Below are positions 1 through 6,108 of a DNA stretch of 17,869 nt, piece after piece (positions within the stretch are counted from its first letter, which is position 1; each line of letters opens with the position of its first letter). The DNA lies in contig JAOTSS010000040.1 in the NCBI GenBank assembly GCA_029864805.1, positions 1-17,869 of the forward strand. Reading direction: 5' to 3'. The notes under the pieces are model-generated. The model did not search any database. It was not told the DNA's origin and saw only the letters and a list, made by a program, of their open reading frames with translations. This stretch comes from Candidatus Nitrosopumilus sp. GTDB lineage: Archaea; Thermoproteota; Nitrososphaeria; Nitrososphaerales; Nitrosopumilaceae. A program made the translations under genes and the position numbers.

Positions 1-77
<77 letters not shown>

Positions 78-119
78 TCATGTTTTAATTACATCACGCA
101 GATTTTCAAATAAAAATTG

Positions 120-440
120 TCATTGCCTTGCAATCTTTTCTTTGTTGAGTGTTTGCCCAGTTTTATTGTCAATGTCTATGGCAATTTCCAAATATCCAGT
201 ATTGGCAATTACTGTGGTGATTTTGCCAAGGGATTCTATTGATTCAATTTCATAATAGTCATAATTTTCAAGTTCCTGCTTTGACTTGTTTAGGACAATT
301 TCATCATCTGGCATGATTGTATTTTTTCTTTTGAGGGTTTTACTGCAAGGTCTGACAAAGTCATTATTATCAACAATCCCAACCTTATCTAAATCCAAGA
401 CCATATCAATTAGGCTCGTTATTATTATGAAATTATGCAA
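120..440 (-). CDS. Hypothetical protein, 106 aa
   Basis: I do not recognise the family. The 106-aa product starts with a hydrophobic stretch (residues 4-16, rich in I, L and V). A charged middle follows (about 35-65), then a segment with beta-like alternation (about 70-95, including TTVIANTGYLEIAIDID). The start shown is TTG at 438-440. The frame stays open upstream for about 13 more codons without ATG or GTG, so either TTG is used or the 5' end has been lost. No signal peptide or metal-binding cysteine pattern is evident. It is isolated between the poly-A end and a gene-free stretch. A decayed gene is possible; the composition still looks coding. Confidence 0.5.
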   Translation of the reverse strand: MHNFIIITSLIDMVLDLDKVGIVDNNDFVRPCSKTLKRKNTIMPDDEIVLNKSKQELENYDYYEIESIESLGKITTVIANTGYLEIAIDIDNKTGQTLNKEKIARQ

Positions 441-745
441 TTTATTATGGATGTTTTCATTTCCAAATATTTGTCCAAATTATTTTAAAACAACAAACAA
501 GTTTGAGTTAAACTGAAAACAATACGCGTGTTTCACGAATTGGAATTTGACTTATGAGTATAGTAACTCATCAAGTCACAATAAGGACATTAGTATTTTG
601 TACCCAGTCTTTTAATTTGACAGTTTTAGTGTCATTTTAACTTGCATATTGGACATAAATTGGAATTACTTATCTCAAACATCAATATTGTTGTTTCAGT
701 TATTATTGCATAAACATTTTTTGTAAAACAAATCATTAACTTGTT
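441..745. other. Gene-free stretch with one strong hairpin
   Basis: No convincing gene here. A 28-aa plus-strand ORF starting at 555 overlaps the hairpin and has no supporting signal. The only structured element is the hairpin at 548-578, listed separately. The rest is AT-rich and unremarkable. Confidence 0.5.
548..578. other. Imperfect inverted repeat / hairpin
   Basis: The left arm TGACTTATGAGT (548-559) pairs with ACTCAT-c-AAGTCA (566-578), giving 12 pairs with one bulged C and a six-base loop ATAGTA. It lies in a non-coding stretch. It could be a protein-binding dyad or an RNA hairpin. It has no U-tract typical of a terminator, so the role is open. Confidence 0.45.
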
Positions 746-874
746 TTACCTTTTCTCATTTTGTTGCTTTTCTTTTTCTTGTTCATCCTTTGTTTTTGCA
801 TGTACTTCCAAATACTGATATGGTTTTTCCTTGGTATTGAAAATCTGTTCGTAATAGTAACACTGATGAATCAC
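746..874 (-). CDS. Small charged hypothetical protein, 42 aa
   Basis: A 42-aa frame starts at GTG (872-874) and ends at TAA (746-748). The first half contains MIHQCYYYEQ and a KPYQYLEV segment. The C-terminal third is a strongly charged run of Lys, Glu and Gln, probably helical. The family is unknown to me. Support is the protein-like composition and a bounded frame (in-frame TGA four codons before the GTG). No ribosome-binding site was identified, and coding status is unproven. Confidence 0.4.
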   Translation of the reverse strand: MIHQCYYYEQIFNTKEKPYQYLEVHAKTKDEQEKEKQQNEKR

Positions 875-997
875 ATCTAAAATAGTTCAGATCATAATCA
901 TACTTGTTTGAAATCATTAATTTAGATTATTTTTTAAAAAACATGGTAAATTAATTAAAGTTGGCGAAATATCACTAAACCGTTTGCATCACATTAT

Positions 998-1219
998 TTA
1001 TAAAATATCGAAAGAATTTTTCATTACTTCTTCTACCCTTTTTTCCTCTAAATACATTACTTTTTCAAATTCTTTTCGCAATTCATCAAATTTATTTTCT
1101 TTTTCTTTATTATCCATCTTTGAAAATCGAATCAATCGTATTTCTTCAACAATGGCATTAATTTTGTCATTAGTTTCAAATATTATTTCATCAATTTTCT
1201 TTGACGACTCTGTATCCAC
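998..1219 (-). CDS. Small helical (coiled-coil-like) hypothetical protein, 73 aa
   Basis: The 73-aa product starts at GTG (1217-1219); the frame has an in-frame TGA a few codons upstream and no ATG before it. The sequence is almost entirely charged and helical: Lys and Glu alternate with Ile, Leu and Val at heptad-like spacing (about residues 8-65), which suggests a short coiled coil. No membrane segment, cysteine motif or known domain was recognised. It sits alone between gene-free stretches on the same strand as its neighbours. Confidence 0.5.
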   Translation of the reverse strand: MDTESSKKIDEIIFETNDKINAIVEEIRLIRFSKMDNKEKENKFDELRKEFEKVMYLEEKRVEEVMKNSFDIL

Positions 1220-1407
1220 AACTAAGTATATGTGTCATAATAGATAATTATTCCGGGATGTTGCAATTTTTCAAACAACAGAAAGTTTATTTTAAAAAAA
1301 CAAGTACTGCCATCATCAAAGGTGTCAACATAAAATAAAAATCATATTGTAGCAAGAGAAATATTTGTTTATTTTTTTCACAGAAATGAACTAATTTGAT
1401 AATTTCT

Positions 1408-1761
1408 TTAATTTATTAATTGAAGTATCTTGTCAATTATTAAATCGTGATCCACTTCAACTTCTACACCTACAATCAGTAAGGCATGATTACTATCTAA
1501 TGGAAAGGTAATTCTTTTCACTTTTTGATATTCAGTGATGGAATACTTTCCAGCACCTAAAAAAGGATAAAGCGATTCACGTGTTTTCCAACGTGAAATT
1601 GTATTGTGTACTGATTTAGTAATTTCATCTATGGGTAAAAGTGGGACTACTCCTTCTCGCATACCACCAGCCAATATCTCGCCATTCTGATGAAATACAA
1701 ACGCACTTCTAATTTGTGGTTCTATGCCCAAAATTAATGAGCATAATTTAGAGTAATTCAT
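1408..1761 (-). CDS. DUF6659-like protein, 117 aa
   Basis: This resembles the small thaumarchaeal family annotated as DUF6659, whose function is unknown. Visible hallmarks are an N-terminal helix ending ILGIEPQIRSAFVF, then the GEILAGGMREGVVPLLP segment (about residues 28-44), a helix with HNTISRWKTRESL, and strands KYSITEYQKVKRITFPL and HALLIVGVEVEVDHD. The layout of an N-terminal helix, a Gly-rich beta hairpin and alternating strands recalls small ligand-sensing or roadblock-like alpha/beta folds, but that is inference. The start is ATG at 1759-1761. A TATA-like AAATTTATTAG lies about 30 bp upstream, consistent with a short or absent leader. The family name is from memory, not from a search. 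Confidence 0.7.
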   Translation of the reverse strand: MNYSKLCSLILGIEPQIRSAFVFHQNGEILAGGMREGVVPLLPIDEITKSVHNTISRWKTRESLYPFLGAGKYSITEYQKVKRITFPLDSNHALLIVGVEVEVDHDLIIDKILQLIN

Positions 1762-1983
1762 TATATTTTAATTATTCATAATTACTAATAAATTTCAAAA
1801 AGATGAACCGTTTAACAATTAGGATCTAATTCCAATCAGATAGTTTAGTGACTTCTGCTTAATCAAGAAAATACCAGAATTCATATTTTTACTTCAATCA
1901 TAATTTCATTATGTCAAATTAATGCATAAAAAATTGGAATCTTGCAAACATAACGGAATATGAAACTGGGCATAAAATCCTAA
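1762..1983. other. Intergenic stretch with a broken small ORF
   Basis: No intact gene. A plus-strand frame from ATG at 1911 to TGA at 2010-2012 reads protein-like in its second half (NWNLANITEYETGHKILIEQ) but has an in-frame TAA three codons after the ATG (1920-1922). It may be a decayed gene or chance. The left part presumably holds the promoter of the DUF6659-like gene. Confidence 0.4.
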
Positions 1984-1999
1984 TTGAACAAATGTTCAA
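1984..1999. promoter_or_regulatory. Palindrome, site A of the AACAAATGTT motif
   Basis: TTGAACAAATGTTCAA has perfect six-base arms (TTGAAC / GTTCAA) around AAAT. It lies 17 bp before a TATA-like TTAAATAT (2017-2024), which itself lies about 25 bp before the hairpins of the candidate RNA at 2045-2170. The same core recurs at 3327, 4004, 5287, 5942 and 7612. An operator for a dimeric regulator is the likely role (inference). Confidence 0.5.
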
Positions 2000-2044
2000 A
2001 AATGCTGTGTGAGACGTTAAATATCTCCGATACTAAGTCTTATT

Positions 2045-2170
2045 GATGTCACCAGACATCCAATACATCAAATAGATTGCGTAGCCCGGCAGAACAAAAA
2101 TGGCAAACAGGCAATTGGCCTGTGAGGAGAGGTAATCTCTCAATGTTCTGCAAAAAATGGGTTACGCCAT
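2045..2170 (+). ncRNA. Candidate structured non-coding RNA
   Basis: Nested complementary segments are directly visible. A hairpin GATGTC-ACCA-GACATC occupies 2045-2060. A 9-bp closing helix pairs 2079-2087 (GCGTAGCCC) with 2159-2167 (GGGTTACGC). A 7-bp helix pairs 2089-2095 (GCAGAAC) with 2145-2151 (GTTCTGC). Inside are hairpins ACAGGC/GCCTGT (2107-2123) and GAG-g-AGA / TCTCTC (2124-2141). The result is a multi-branched fold with A-rich unpaired strands (2096-2106, 2152-2158). One pair of the closing helix is G-U in the plus strand but would be an A-C mismatch in the minus strand, so plus is the favoured orientation. The TATA-like box at 2017-2024 fits a start near 2045. It does not match the tRNA, 5S, SRP or common riboswitch patterns I know. 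Function unknown; ends approximate. Confidence 0.6.
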
Positions 2171-2212
2171 TTAACTATCTTATTACAGTATTAGTAAGTA
2201 CAGATTGGGAGA

Positions 2213-2371
2213 CTAGTGGGAAATCAAGTAAGGCATTTTATCTTTAACATGGGGAGTAGGATTTGCACATTGACCACACTTTGGACGAATAACCTCTGCA
2301 TCAAAATCAACCTCACCAATTACTTGTTTACAAACTGCACATGAAAGTTGTTTTGTATCGTATATATTCAA
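2213..2371 (-). CDS. Mini zinc-ribbon protein, 52 aa
   Basis: This short gene encodes 52 aa with two CxxC knuckles, CAVC (C11, C14) and CGQC (C32, C35), separated by 17 residues (QVIGEVDFDAEVIRP between). That is the pattern of a single treble-clef or zinc-ribbon unit. The start is TTG (2369-2371): an in-frame TGA lies nine codons upstream, no ATG or GTG intervenes, and a TATA-like TTTATTGAG (2395-2403) sits about 28 bp before it, fitting a leaderless transcript. The stop is TAG at 2213-2215. Such mini zinc ribbons are usually nucleic-acid or protein-binding, but the specific role is unknown. The tail (NPTPHVKDKMPYLISH) is unstructured-looking. Confidence 0.65.
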   Translation of the reverse strand: MNIYDTKQLSCAVCKQVIGEVDFDAEVIRPKCGQCANPTPHVKDKMPYLISH

Positions 2372-2488
2372 TCTGAAATTAGTATAATCACATACTCAAT
2401 AAAGTAGAATACCACAATTATGAAAACTTGTTAGATTTTACAATATTAAATTAAACAGATTTTTCTCTTTGTCACCATCATATTATTG

Positions 2489-2641
2489 TTAATTTTGCAT
2501 CCAATACTTCACGACATAATCAAGTATGGCCGCACATGGTATAGCAGTAGGAATTACAATACATTTACGAGTATTATTTTCACTTTGTGAAAATGGACAC
2601 CCATAACCACTTGAACAGGGCAAATCCAGATCAAAATCCAA
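2489..2641 (-). CDS. Small cysteine-containing hypothetical protein, 50 aa
   Basis: A 50-aa frame starts at TTG (2639-2641) and ends at TAA (2489-2491). It contains PCSSGYGCPF (C9, C15), RKC (C27) and IPC (C36), followed by an amphipathic end AAILDYVVKYWMQN. The four cysteines could bind a metal, but the spacing matches no motif I know. The frame is open upstream to a TGA about 12 codons away without ATG or GTG. It lies between two other very short genes. Coding status is likely from composition but not proven. Confidence 0.42.
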   Translation of the reverse strand: MDFDLDLPCSSGYGCPFSQSENNTRKCIVIPTAIPCAAILDYVVKYWMQN

Positions 2642-2790
2642 GAAAGTACTACAAAATTTGAAAAGTAAGATATATCACAATAATCCATATTCGTTTTAAA
2701 ACAATTTGTATCTGGCTACACTCCAATAACGAACATCAATCTCAGATAATCTCAACTAAACAAATTACTAAAGTTCCTGTTAAATGTTCA

Positions 2791-2928
2791 TTGTACATTA
2801 TTCAAAACCTTACGAGAGAGAGTCATCAAGATAAAGAAAAGATCATCCATACTTTTAGTCGGCTATCAACAATTCTGGATTCAGAGGGGATGAAAAGATT
2901 TCTAAAATTATTCAATATTATATCATAA
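2791..2928 (+). CDS. Small helical hypothetical protein, 45 aa
   Basis: Plus-strand frame from TTG (2791-2793) to TAA (2926-2928). The 45-aa product includes NLTRESHQDKEKIIHTFSRL and ends in GMKRFLKLFNIIS; it is highly helical and amphipathic. The open frame extends far upstream (to about 2655) without any ATG, GTG or TTG. Either TTG 2791 is the start or this is the 3' remnant of a longer gene. It converges on the ribbon-helix-helix gene at 2968-3114. The family is not recognised. Confidence 0.38.
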   Translation: MYIIQNLTRESHQDKEKIIHTFSRLSTILDSEGMKRFLKLFNIIS

Positions 2929-2967
2929 TAGAAAGAAACAGAAAAAATTCTCACAGAAACTATTGGA

Positions 2968-3114
2968 CTAGGCTTTGAGTCCTGCTTTTAGAGTCTTATT
3001 GATTATCTTTGAGAAACTCACACTTTCCCCTGAAATTCTAATTTGGTCTGCCTGAAGTTTTCTTAACTTTGCTATCAGAGCATCATTAAGTAATATTGTG
3101 ATTCTTTTTAATAT
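2968..3114 (-). CDS. Ribbon-helix-helix DNA-binding protein, 48 aa, start codon ATA
   Basis: The 48-aa sequence is a textbook RHH/CopG-type mini-repressor. A short strand KRITILLND (residues 3-11) is followed by helix ALIAKLRKLQADQIR, then SVSFSKIINKTLKAGLKA, where the SVSFSKIIN turn-helix is the usual second helix. RHH dimers bind operators through the N-terminal strand. The frame has no ATG, GTG or TTG between the upstream stop and the conserved strand. The codon where Met is expected is ATA (3112-3114), one base from ATG. It is therefore a gene with a rare start, a recent start-loss pseudogene, or a sequence error. It lies 50 bp downstream of, and on the same strand as, the mini zinc ribbon at 3165-3275, so co-transcription is plausible. 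Confidence 0.55.
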   Translation of the reverse strand: MLKRITILLNDALIAKLRKLQADQIRISGESVSFSKIINKTLKAGLKA

Positions 3115-3164
3115 GAAGTGTTTTATTTTTTATTGTATTAATACCATTTATATCCAATCTACGA

Positions 3165-3275
3165 CTAAGTCTGGACCAACTTTTTCTTGCAGTCAGGACA
3201 AAATATTACTAAAACACCATGTTCCAAAAACTGTGTAAAATCACAATCAACACATTTCCAGACAATCATCTCCAT
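3165..3275 (-). CDS. Mini zinc-ribbon protein, 36 aa (paralogue 2)
   Basis: The 36-aa product starts at ATG (3273-3275). It has the core VWKCVDC (C8, C11) followed 14 residues later by CPDC (C26, C29) and a basic tail CKKKLVQT. Two paralogues in this window, at 3567-3686 and 7673-7786, have the same order, the same WKCV(D/E)C start and the same 14-residue spacing. This points to a real, compact zinc-binding family of unknown function. The promoter region holds the palindrome at 3327-3340 and AT-rich TATA-like sequence at 3291-3312. The RHH gene lies directly downstream. The size is far below normal gene-calling cut-offs. Confidence 0.75.
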   Translation of the reverse strand: MEMIVWKCVDCDFTQFLEHGVLVIFCPDCKKKLVQT

Positions 3276-3326
3276 TATCTTATAGTTCCATGATAAACTG
3301 TAATAATAATAGGATCATTCAAGAAT

Positions 3327-3340
3327 TGAACATTTGTTCA
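3327..3340. promoter_or_regulatory. Palindrome, site B of the AACAAATGTT motif
   Basis: TGAACATTTGTTCA has perfect TGAAC/GTTCA arms and is the reverse complement of the centre of site A (1985-1998). It lies about 50 bp upstream of the mini zinc-ribbon start at 3275, ahead of the AT-rich TATA-like stretch 3291-3312. Confidence 0.5.
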
Positions 3341-3468
3341 TTCAAGTTTATTTTAACGAGAATTGTTTTGTTTGTTATTGCAGATTGGTATGATATGAGT
3401 TACTTAAAAAGAGATGATTATGTTCAGTGTTGAAATCCCTAAATACAAAAACACCCTAACAGAATAGT

Positions 3469-3531
3469 CAAAGGAGTCTCATTTTCACATTATTGGTATG
3501 CGGGCGCTTCACACCTCCAAAGCTCCTTTGG
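3469..3531 (-). other. Structured element with two mutually exclusive hairpins
   Basis: CAAAGGAG (3469-3476) pairs with CTCCTTTG (3523-3530). Inside, GGTATG (3495-3500) faces CACACC (3510-3515); the mismatched position is a G-U pair only in the minus-strand RNA. The right arm can instead fold locally as CCAAAG-CTC-CTTTGG (3517-3531). It follows the mini zinc ribbon ending at 3567 on the same strand, so it could be its 3' UTR or terminator region, or a separate small RNA. It is GC-richer than its surroundings. Confidence 0.45.
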
Positions 3532-3566
3532 CATTTAAAATTTAGTTTTATGAGAAGTGTTTTTAT

Positions 3567-3686
3567 CTATAGTTTCATCTCGGTCATATTTTTCCTGCAA
3601 CCTGTACACTTTGGATTTGACACATCAGAATCTAGTACAAAGTAAATACCACAATCAACACATTTCCAGATAATTATCCCCATCAT
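3567..3686 (-). CDS. Mini zinc-ribbon protein, 39 aa (paralogue 1)
   Basis: The 39-aa product has IWKCVDC (C9, C12), 14 intervening residues (GIYFVLDSDVSNPK), then CTGC (C27, C30) and a basic-to-mixed tail. It is clearly homologous to the proteins at 3165-3275 and 7673-7786. Two tandem ATGs (3684-3686, 3681-3683) are available. A TATA-like TTTTTTATTTG about 26 bp upstream of the first favours that start and a leaderless transcript. A single zinc-ribbon knuckle of this kind usually mediates nucleic-acid or protein contacts; no enzyme domain is present. Confidence 0.75.
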   Translation of the reverse strand: MMGIIIWKCVDCGIYFVLDSDVSNPKCTGCRKNMTEMKL

Positions 3687-4208
3687 GTCTTATCGTAGGT
3701 AAAACTCAAATAAAAAATCAATGACATAAAAAATGAATTATTGTTTGATTTATTAGATTTATTTAAGAGATGAAAATTATTGTAACCCTAGACTTTATTT
3801 TCAATTAATGTTAAAGATACTTTAGGGGAGGACTTTATCCCCCTACAGTTTGTAGACTCCTTTGGAGAGTCGATTAATATGAAATTTTTTTGTTGTCATG
3901 TATTGTAAAATTTGTATAAAAAGACATTTCCTTCAATTGATAAATGGATCCGACTTAAGTAGTGATTCTATTGTGACATAAAAAAATATCACTGTCCAAT
4001 CACAAACATTTGTTTAATTCCATCCTAATTGATCTTTCATACTATAATGTGTAACATTATTTGAGAACTTTTGTAGTTAGTGAACAGACGATTATTTTGC
4101 ATTAGTCCATTTACAGACAATGTTTAATTTGTAATAATAAGATGTCCGTTTAATGTTTAACAGATAAAACTAGGAGATTTGTTTATGAACAAGTAAGTTT
4201 AGATTATT
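3687..4208. other. Gene-free stretch with palindrome and hairpins
   Basis: No gene above about 20 codons was seen. Contents: a hairpin AGGGG/CCCCT (3824-3828 with 3840-3844), a hairpin CTCC-TTT-GGAG (3857-3867) sharing the 11-mer CAAAGGAGTCT with 3469-3479, and palindrome site C (4004-4015). A minus-strand TATA-like run lies at about 3979-3988. Together these could define a short minus-strand transcript from about 3957 to 3820. It contains only a 17-aa ORF (3874-3927), which I do not annotate as a gene. Confidence 0.45.
4004..4015. promoter_or_regulatory. Palindrome, site C of the AACAAATGTT motif
   Basis: AAACATTTGTTT has perfect four-base arms around ATTT. It lies about 15 bp upstream, on the minus strand, of a TATA-like TTTTTTTATG (3979-3988). 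No clear gene is present downstream. Confidence 0.4.
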
Positions 4209-5135
4209 CTAAATCAATTTAATATATTTCAAATAGTCTTTGTAGCGATTTCTAATAGTCACACCTGTAATTCCAGATACTTTTGAAATTTTTTGTTGAG
4301 ATAAATTTGCCCCCCTTTTGATACCTGCCATGTAAACAACAGTAGCTGCAACTGCATCTGGTTTTTTCCCTGCAGTTAATTTTTTCTCCTTTAGAGTATC
4401 AAAAATATGTATGGCCTCTCGTTTTGTGTTCTCAGAAAGTTCTAAGTTATTTGCAATTTTTACAATACATTTGATTGGATCTGGTACAGATACTGTCAAT
4501 CTAAGATTTTGGAACAATATTCTATAGTTTCGTGCAATCGAACTTCTACTTTCTTGAATATTTTTTGCAATATCCATTATTGTTCTAGCAACATCCATTT
4601 CTCGGCATGCGATATACACGCATGCTCCAGATATCCCTTTGATACTTCTGCCACGAATTAATTGGGCCAGGGCTGCCTTTCTATAGATATATGCTGCTCG
4701 TTCCATAATAGCGTTTGACAGGCATAATTTTTCTTTTAACTTCTCCATCTCTACTAAGGCAATTCTTAGATTTCGATCAGAAGTATTTTTTACGTGACTT
4801 CTTGAATTCAGTAGCCTAATTCTTTTCATTTCATACCGCATTTTGTAAGATATTGGCTTTCCCGCAGAATCATGATTGAATTTATCAATAATTGTAGCTA
4901 GTCCCATATCGTGAAATCTGAGAGTGGATTTGTTGCTACCCTGAAAAGTATGTGCACTTTTTGTAAACATGTTGCCATCTAGCCTATCATGTGTGGTATT
5001 ACCTTGTAAAACTACTCCACAATTTTGACAAATCACTTCTCCCGTTTCAAAATCAGTAATTTCAAAACAATCAATACTTGAAAAATTTCCATCTTTTTTA
5101 CAAACAGTTTTTTCAACTATAGGTGCCCTAAGCAT
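4209..5135 (-). CDS. tfb: Transcription initiation factor B (TFB), 308 aa
   Basis: The archaeal TFIIB homologue bridges TBP-bound TATA/BRE DNA and RNA polymerase. Domain order is an N-terminal zinc-ribbon region (about 10-42), a linker/B-finger region (about 65-100) and two cyclin folds (about 115-205 and 214-305). The first cyclin fold contains GRSIKGISGACVYIACREM. The second ends in a helix-turn-helix, SQQKISKVSGITGVTIRNRY. The second zinc knuckle CQNCG (C36, C39) is intact. The first reads C12-KK-D15 instead of CxxC, with another Cys at 23, so metal binding may be altered or use C23. Length is normal (about 300 aa). This lineage often carries several TFB paralogues; this one sits alone among tiny putative regulators, suggesting a specialised copy (inference). 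TTTATATG overlaps the ATG at 5133-5135, so the exact start is less certain. Confidence 0.93.
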   Translation of the reverse strand: MLRAPIVEKTVCKKDGNFSSIDCFEITDFETGEVICQNCGVVLQGNTTHDRLDGNMFTKSAHTFQGSNKSTLRFHDMGLATIIDKFNHDSAGKPISYKMRYEMKRIRLLNSRSHVKNTSDRNLRIALVEMEKLKEKLCLSNAIMERAAYIYRKAALAQLIRGRSIKGISGACVYIACREMDVARTIMDIAKNIQESRSSIARNYRILFQNLRLTVSVPDPIKCIVKIANNLELSENTKREAIHIFDTLKEKKLTAGKKPDAVAATVVYMAGIKRGANLSQQKISKVSGITGVTIRNRYKDYLKYIKLI

Positions 5136-5283
5136 ATAAAAAATCCAGATAGTATTTCTCCAAATTCCGGTACTTGTCCTTTGACAAATCTTCCAAACAC
5201 CTCATTTCCCATCATGTTTTCTTTGTAGATTACTACCTTGTTTCATTGCATCATCATGAAATAAAAATCACATTTTCAAATTA

Positions 5284-5301
5284 TGTACATTTGTTTAGTT
5301 T
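5284..5301. promoter_or_regulatory. Site D: motif copy in an 18-bp direct repeat
   Basis: TGTACATTTGTTTAGTTT occurs here and identically at 5939-5956. It contains the ACATTTGT core of the palindrome family. It lies about 80 bp before the AbrB-like start at 5380 and about 15 bp before AT-rich sequence (5311-5323). Confidence 0.45.
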
Positions 5302-5379
5302 TTCCACATTATTGAATAATTACAAATTATGAGATGAAGTTAGTAATTTTTAGATACTATAAACGATAATATTTTCACG

Positions 5380-5547
5380 ATGGTAAAAACAACAAAACTG
5401 ATAAAACAAAATGATGGTTCATATATGATAGAAATTCCAGAACAACTTGTCTTCAAACTTGAATGGAGAAACGGACATATTTTAAAAATAGATGCAGACA
5501 ACAATAGAATAGTCATCGAAAAATTAAGCGGGTTTATGGGAATGTAA
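5380..5547 (+). CDS. AbrB/SpoVT-like swapped-hairpin DNA-binding protein, 55 aa
   Basis: A 55-aa product from ATG (5380-5382) to TAA (5545-5547). The sequence follows the AbrB/MazE-type pattern: an N-terminal strand VKTTKLIKQNDGSYMIEIPE, where a Gly turn and IP mark the first hairpin, then LVFKLEWRNGHILKID and the strand NRIVIEKL. These small dimers bind DNA, often as antitoxins or transition-state regulators. No toxin partner is evident next door. TATAAA at 5358-5363 and the motif copy at 5284 lie upstream. It is followed by other plus-strand small genes. The fold assignment is by pattern only. Confidence 0.68.
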   Translation: MVKTTKLIKQNDGSYMIEIPEQLVFKLEWRNGHILKIDADNNRIVIEKLSGFMGM

Positions 5548-5642
5548 TCTAAGTCTTTCTAGGCATAGTTAGATCATGTATTAAAATTAAAAAATTGTAC
5601 ATTTTTTTTCACTATTCTTTACAAAAATTAAGAAATTAAATA

Positions 5643-5933
5643 ATGAAATTTATCTTCAATATTGTTGTTAGGTCATCTGTGCAACCGGATATTTATCAAG
5701 ACATAAAAAATTTAGAAAATGATATTTTACGAATAGAGGACAACATTATAGAATTTTTGAATATGAAATATGACGAAGGAATTAAAAAATCACTTCATTT
5801 ACTAGAATCTGATTTAAAATATCTGAGCATTCTTGCAAATGGGGCTCCAATTGACAGAAATGAAGATAGAAAAATAATGGATTTTTTGAGAACTCATTAT
5901 GACCATTTACAAAAATTATCTGTTCCTGCATAG
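5643..5933 (+). CDS. Helical hypothetical protein, 96 aa
   Basis: A 96-aa, mostly alpha-helical protein of unknown family. The N-terminus (MKFIFNIVVRSSVQP) could be a strand. Long amphipathic helices follow (about 18-65 and 75-93, ending in RKIMDFLRTHYDHLQKL). There are no cysteines, membrane segments or known motifs. The start is ATG at 5643-5645. Its upstream region (TTGTACATTTTTTTTC, from 5595) resembles but does not match the 18-bp repeat in front of the flanking genes. It lies between the AbrB-like gene and the frameshifted phasin-like gene on the same strand. Confidence 0.65.
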   Translation: MKFIFNIVVRSSVQPDIYQDIKNLENDILRIEDNIIEFLNMKYDEGIKKSLHLLESDLKYLSILANGAPIDRNEDRKIMDFLRTHYDHLQKLSVPA

Positions 5934-5938
5934 TTTTT

Positions 5939-5956
5939 TGTACATTTGTTTAGTTT
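5939..5956. promoter_or_regulatory. Site E: second copy of the 18-bp direct repeat
   Basis: TGTACATTTGTTTAGTTT is identical to 5284-5301. About 18 bp downstream is a TATA-like TTATCTAAAT (5971-5980), and 26-28 bp further on is the ATG at 5999. This is a well-spaced archaeal promoter with the motif just upstream of TATA. Confidence 0.5.
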
Positions 5957-5998
5957 CTTGATGAGCATTCTTATCTAAATTACAATTCTTGTACATTC

Positions 5999-6108
5999 AT
6001 GGATGAACCTCCTCAAGATCAAAAAATATCTTTACAATATCTGAAAAAAATAATGCTGGATTTTTTGGCGTAACTAAAAAAACATCTCAAAAATATAATC
6101 AATCAATT
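5999..6108 (+). pseudogene. 5' part of the phasin-like gene, separated by a frameshift
   Basis: A frame starting at ATG 5999 reads MDEPPQDQKISLQYLKK and then leaves the coding frame at an A7 run (6044-6050), stopping at TAA 6071. After the A run, the frame of the 6109 gene is open and protein-like upstream of its ATG (NNAGFFGVTKKTSQKYNQSI), but has no start codon of its own. One extra A, or a -1 slip, joins both parts into a single 140-aa protein. The promoter (TATA-like at 5971-5980) belongs to ATG 5999. It may be a true frameshift mutation, programmed slippage or a homopolymer read error. Confidence 0.6.

Noticed and set aside
555..641. 28-aa plus-strand ORF starting at ATG 555
   Set aside because: It overlaps the strong hairpin at 548-578, shows no promoter or ribosome-binding site, and its composition is not convincing.
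2079..2167. H/ACA guide RNA interpretation of the structured region
   Set aside because: There is no symmetric pseudouridylation pocket, no recognisable K-turn or K-loop, and no ACA/ANA box at the right distance after the closing helix.
3395..3475. Short plus-strand ORFs (12 and 17 codons) near 3395-3470
   Set aside because: Too short to judge, overlapping each other in different frames, with no conserved motif.
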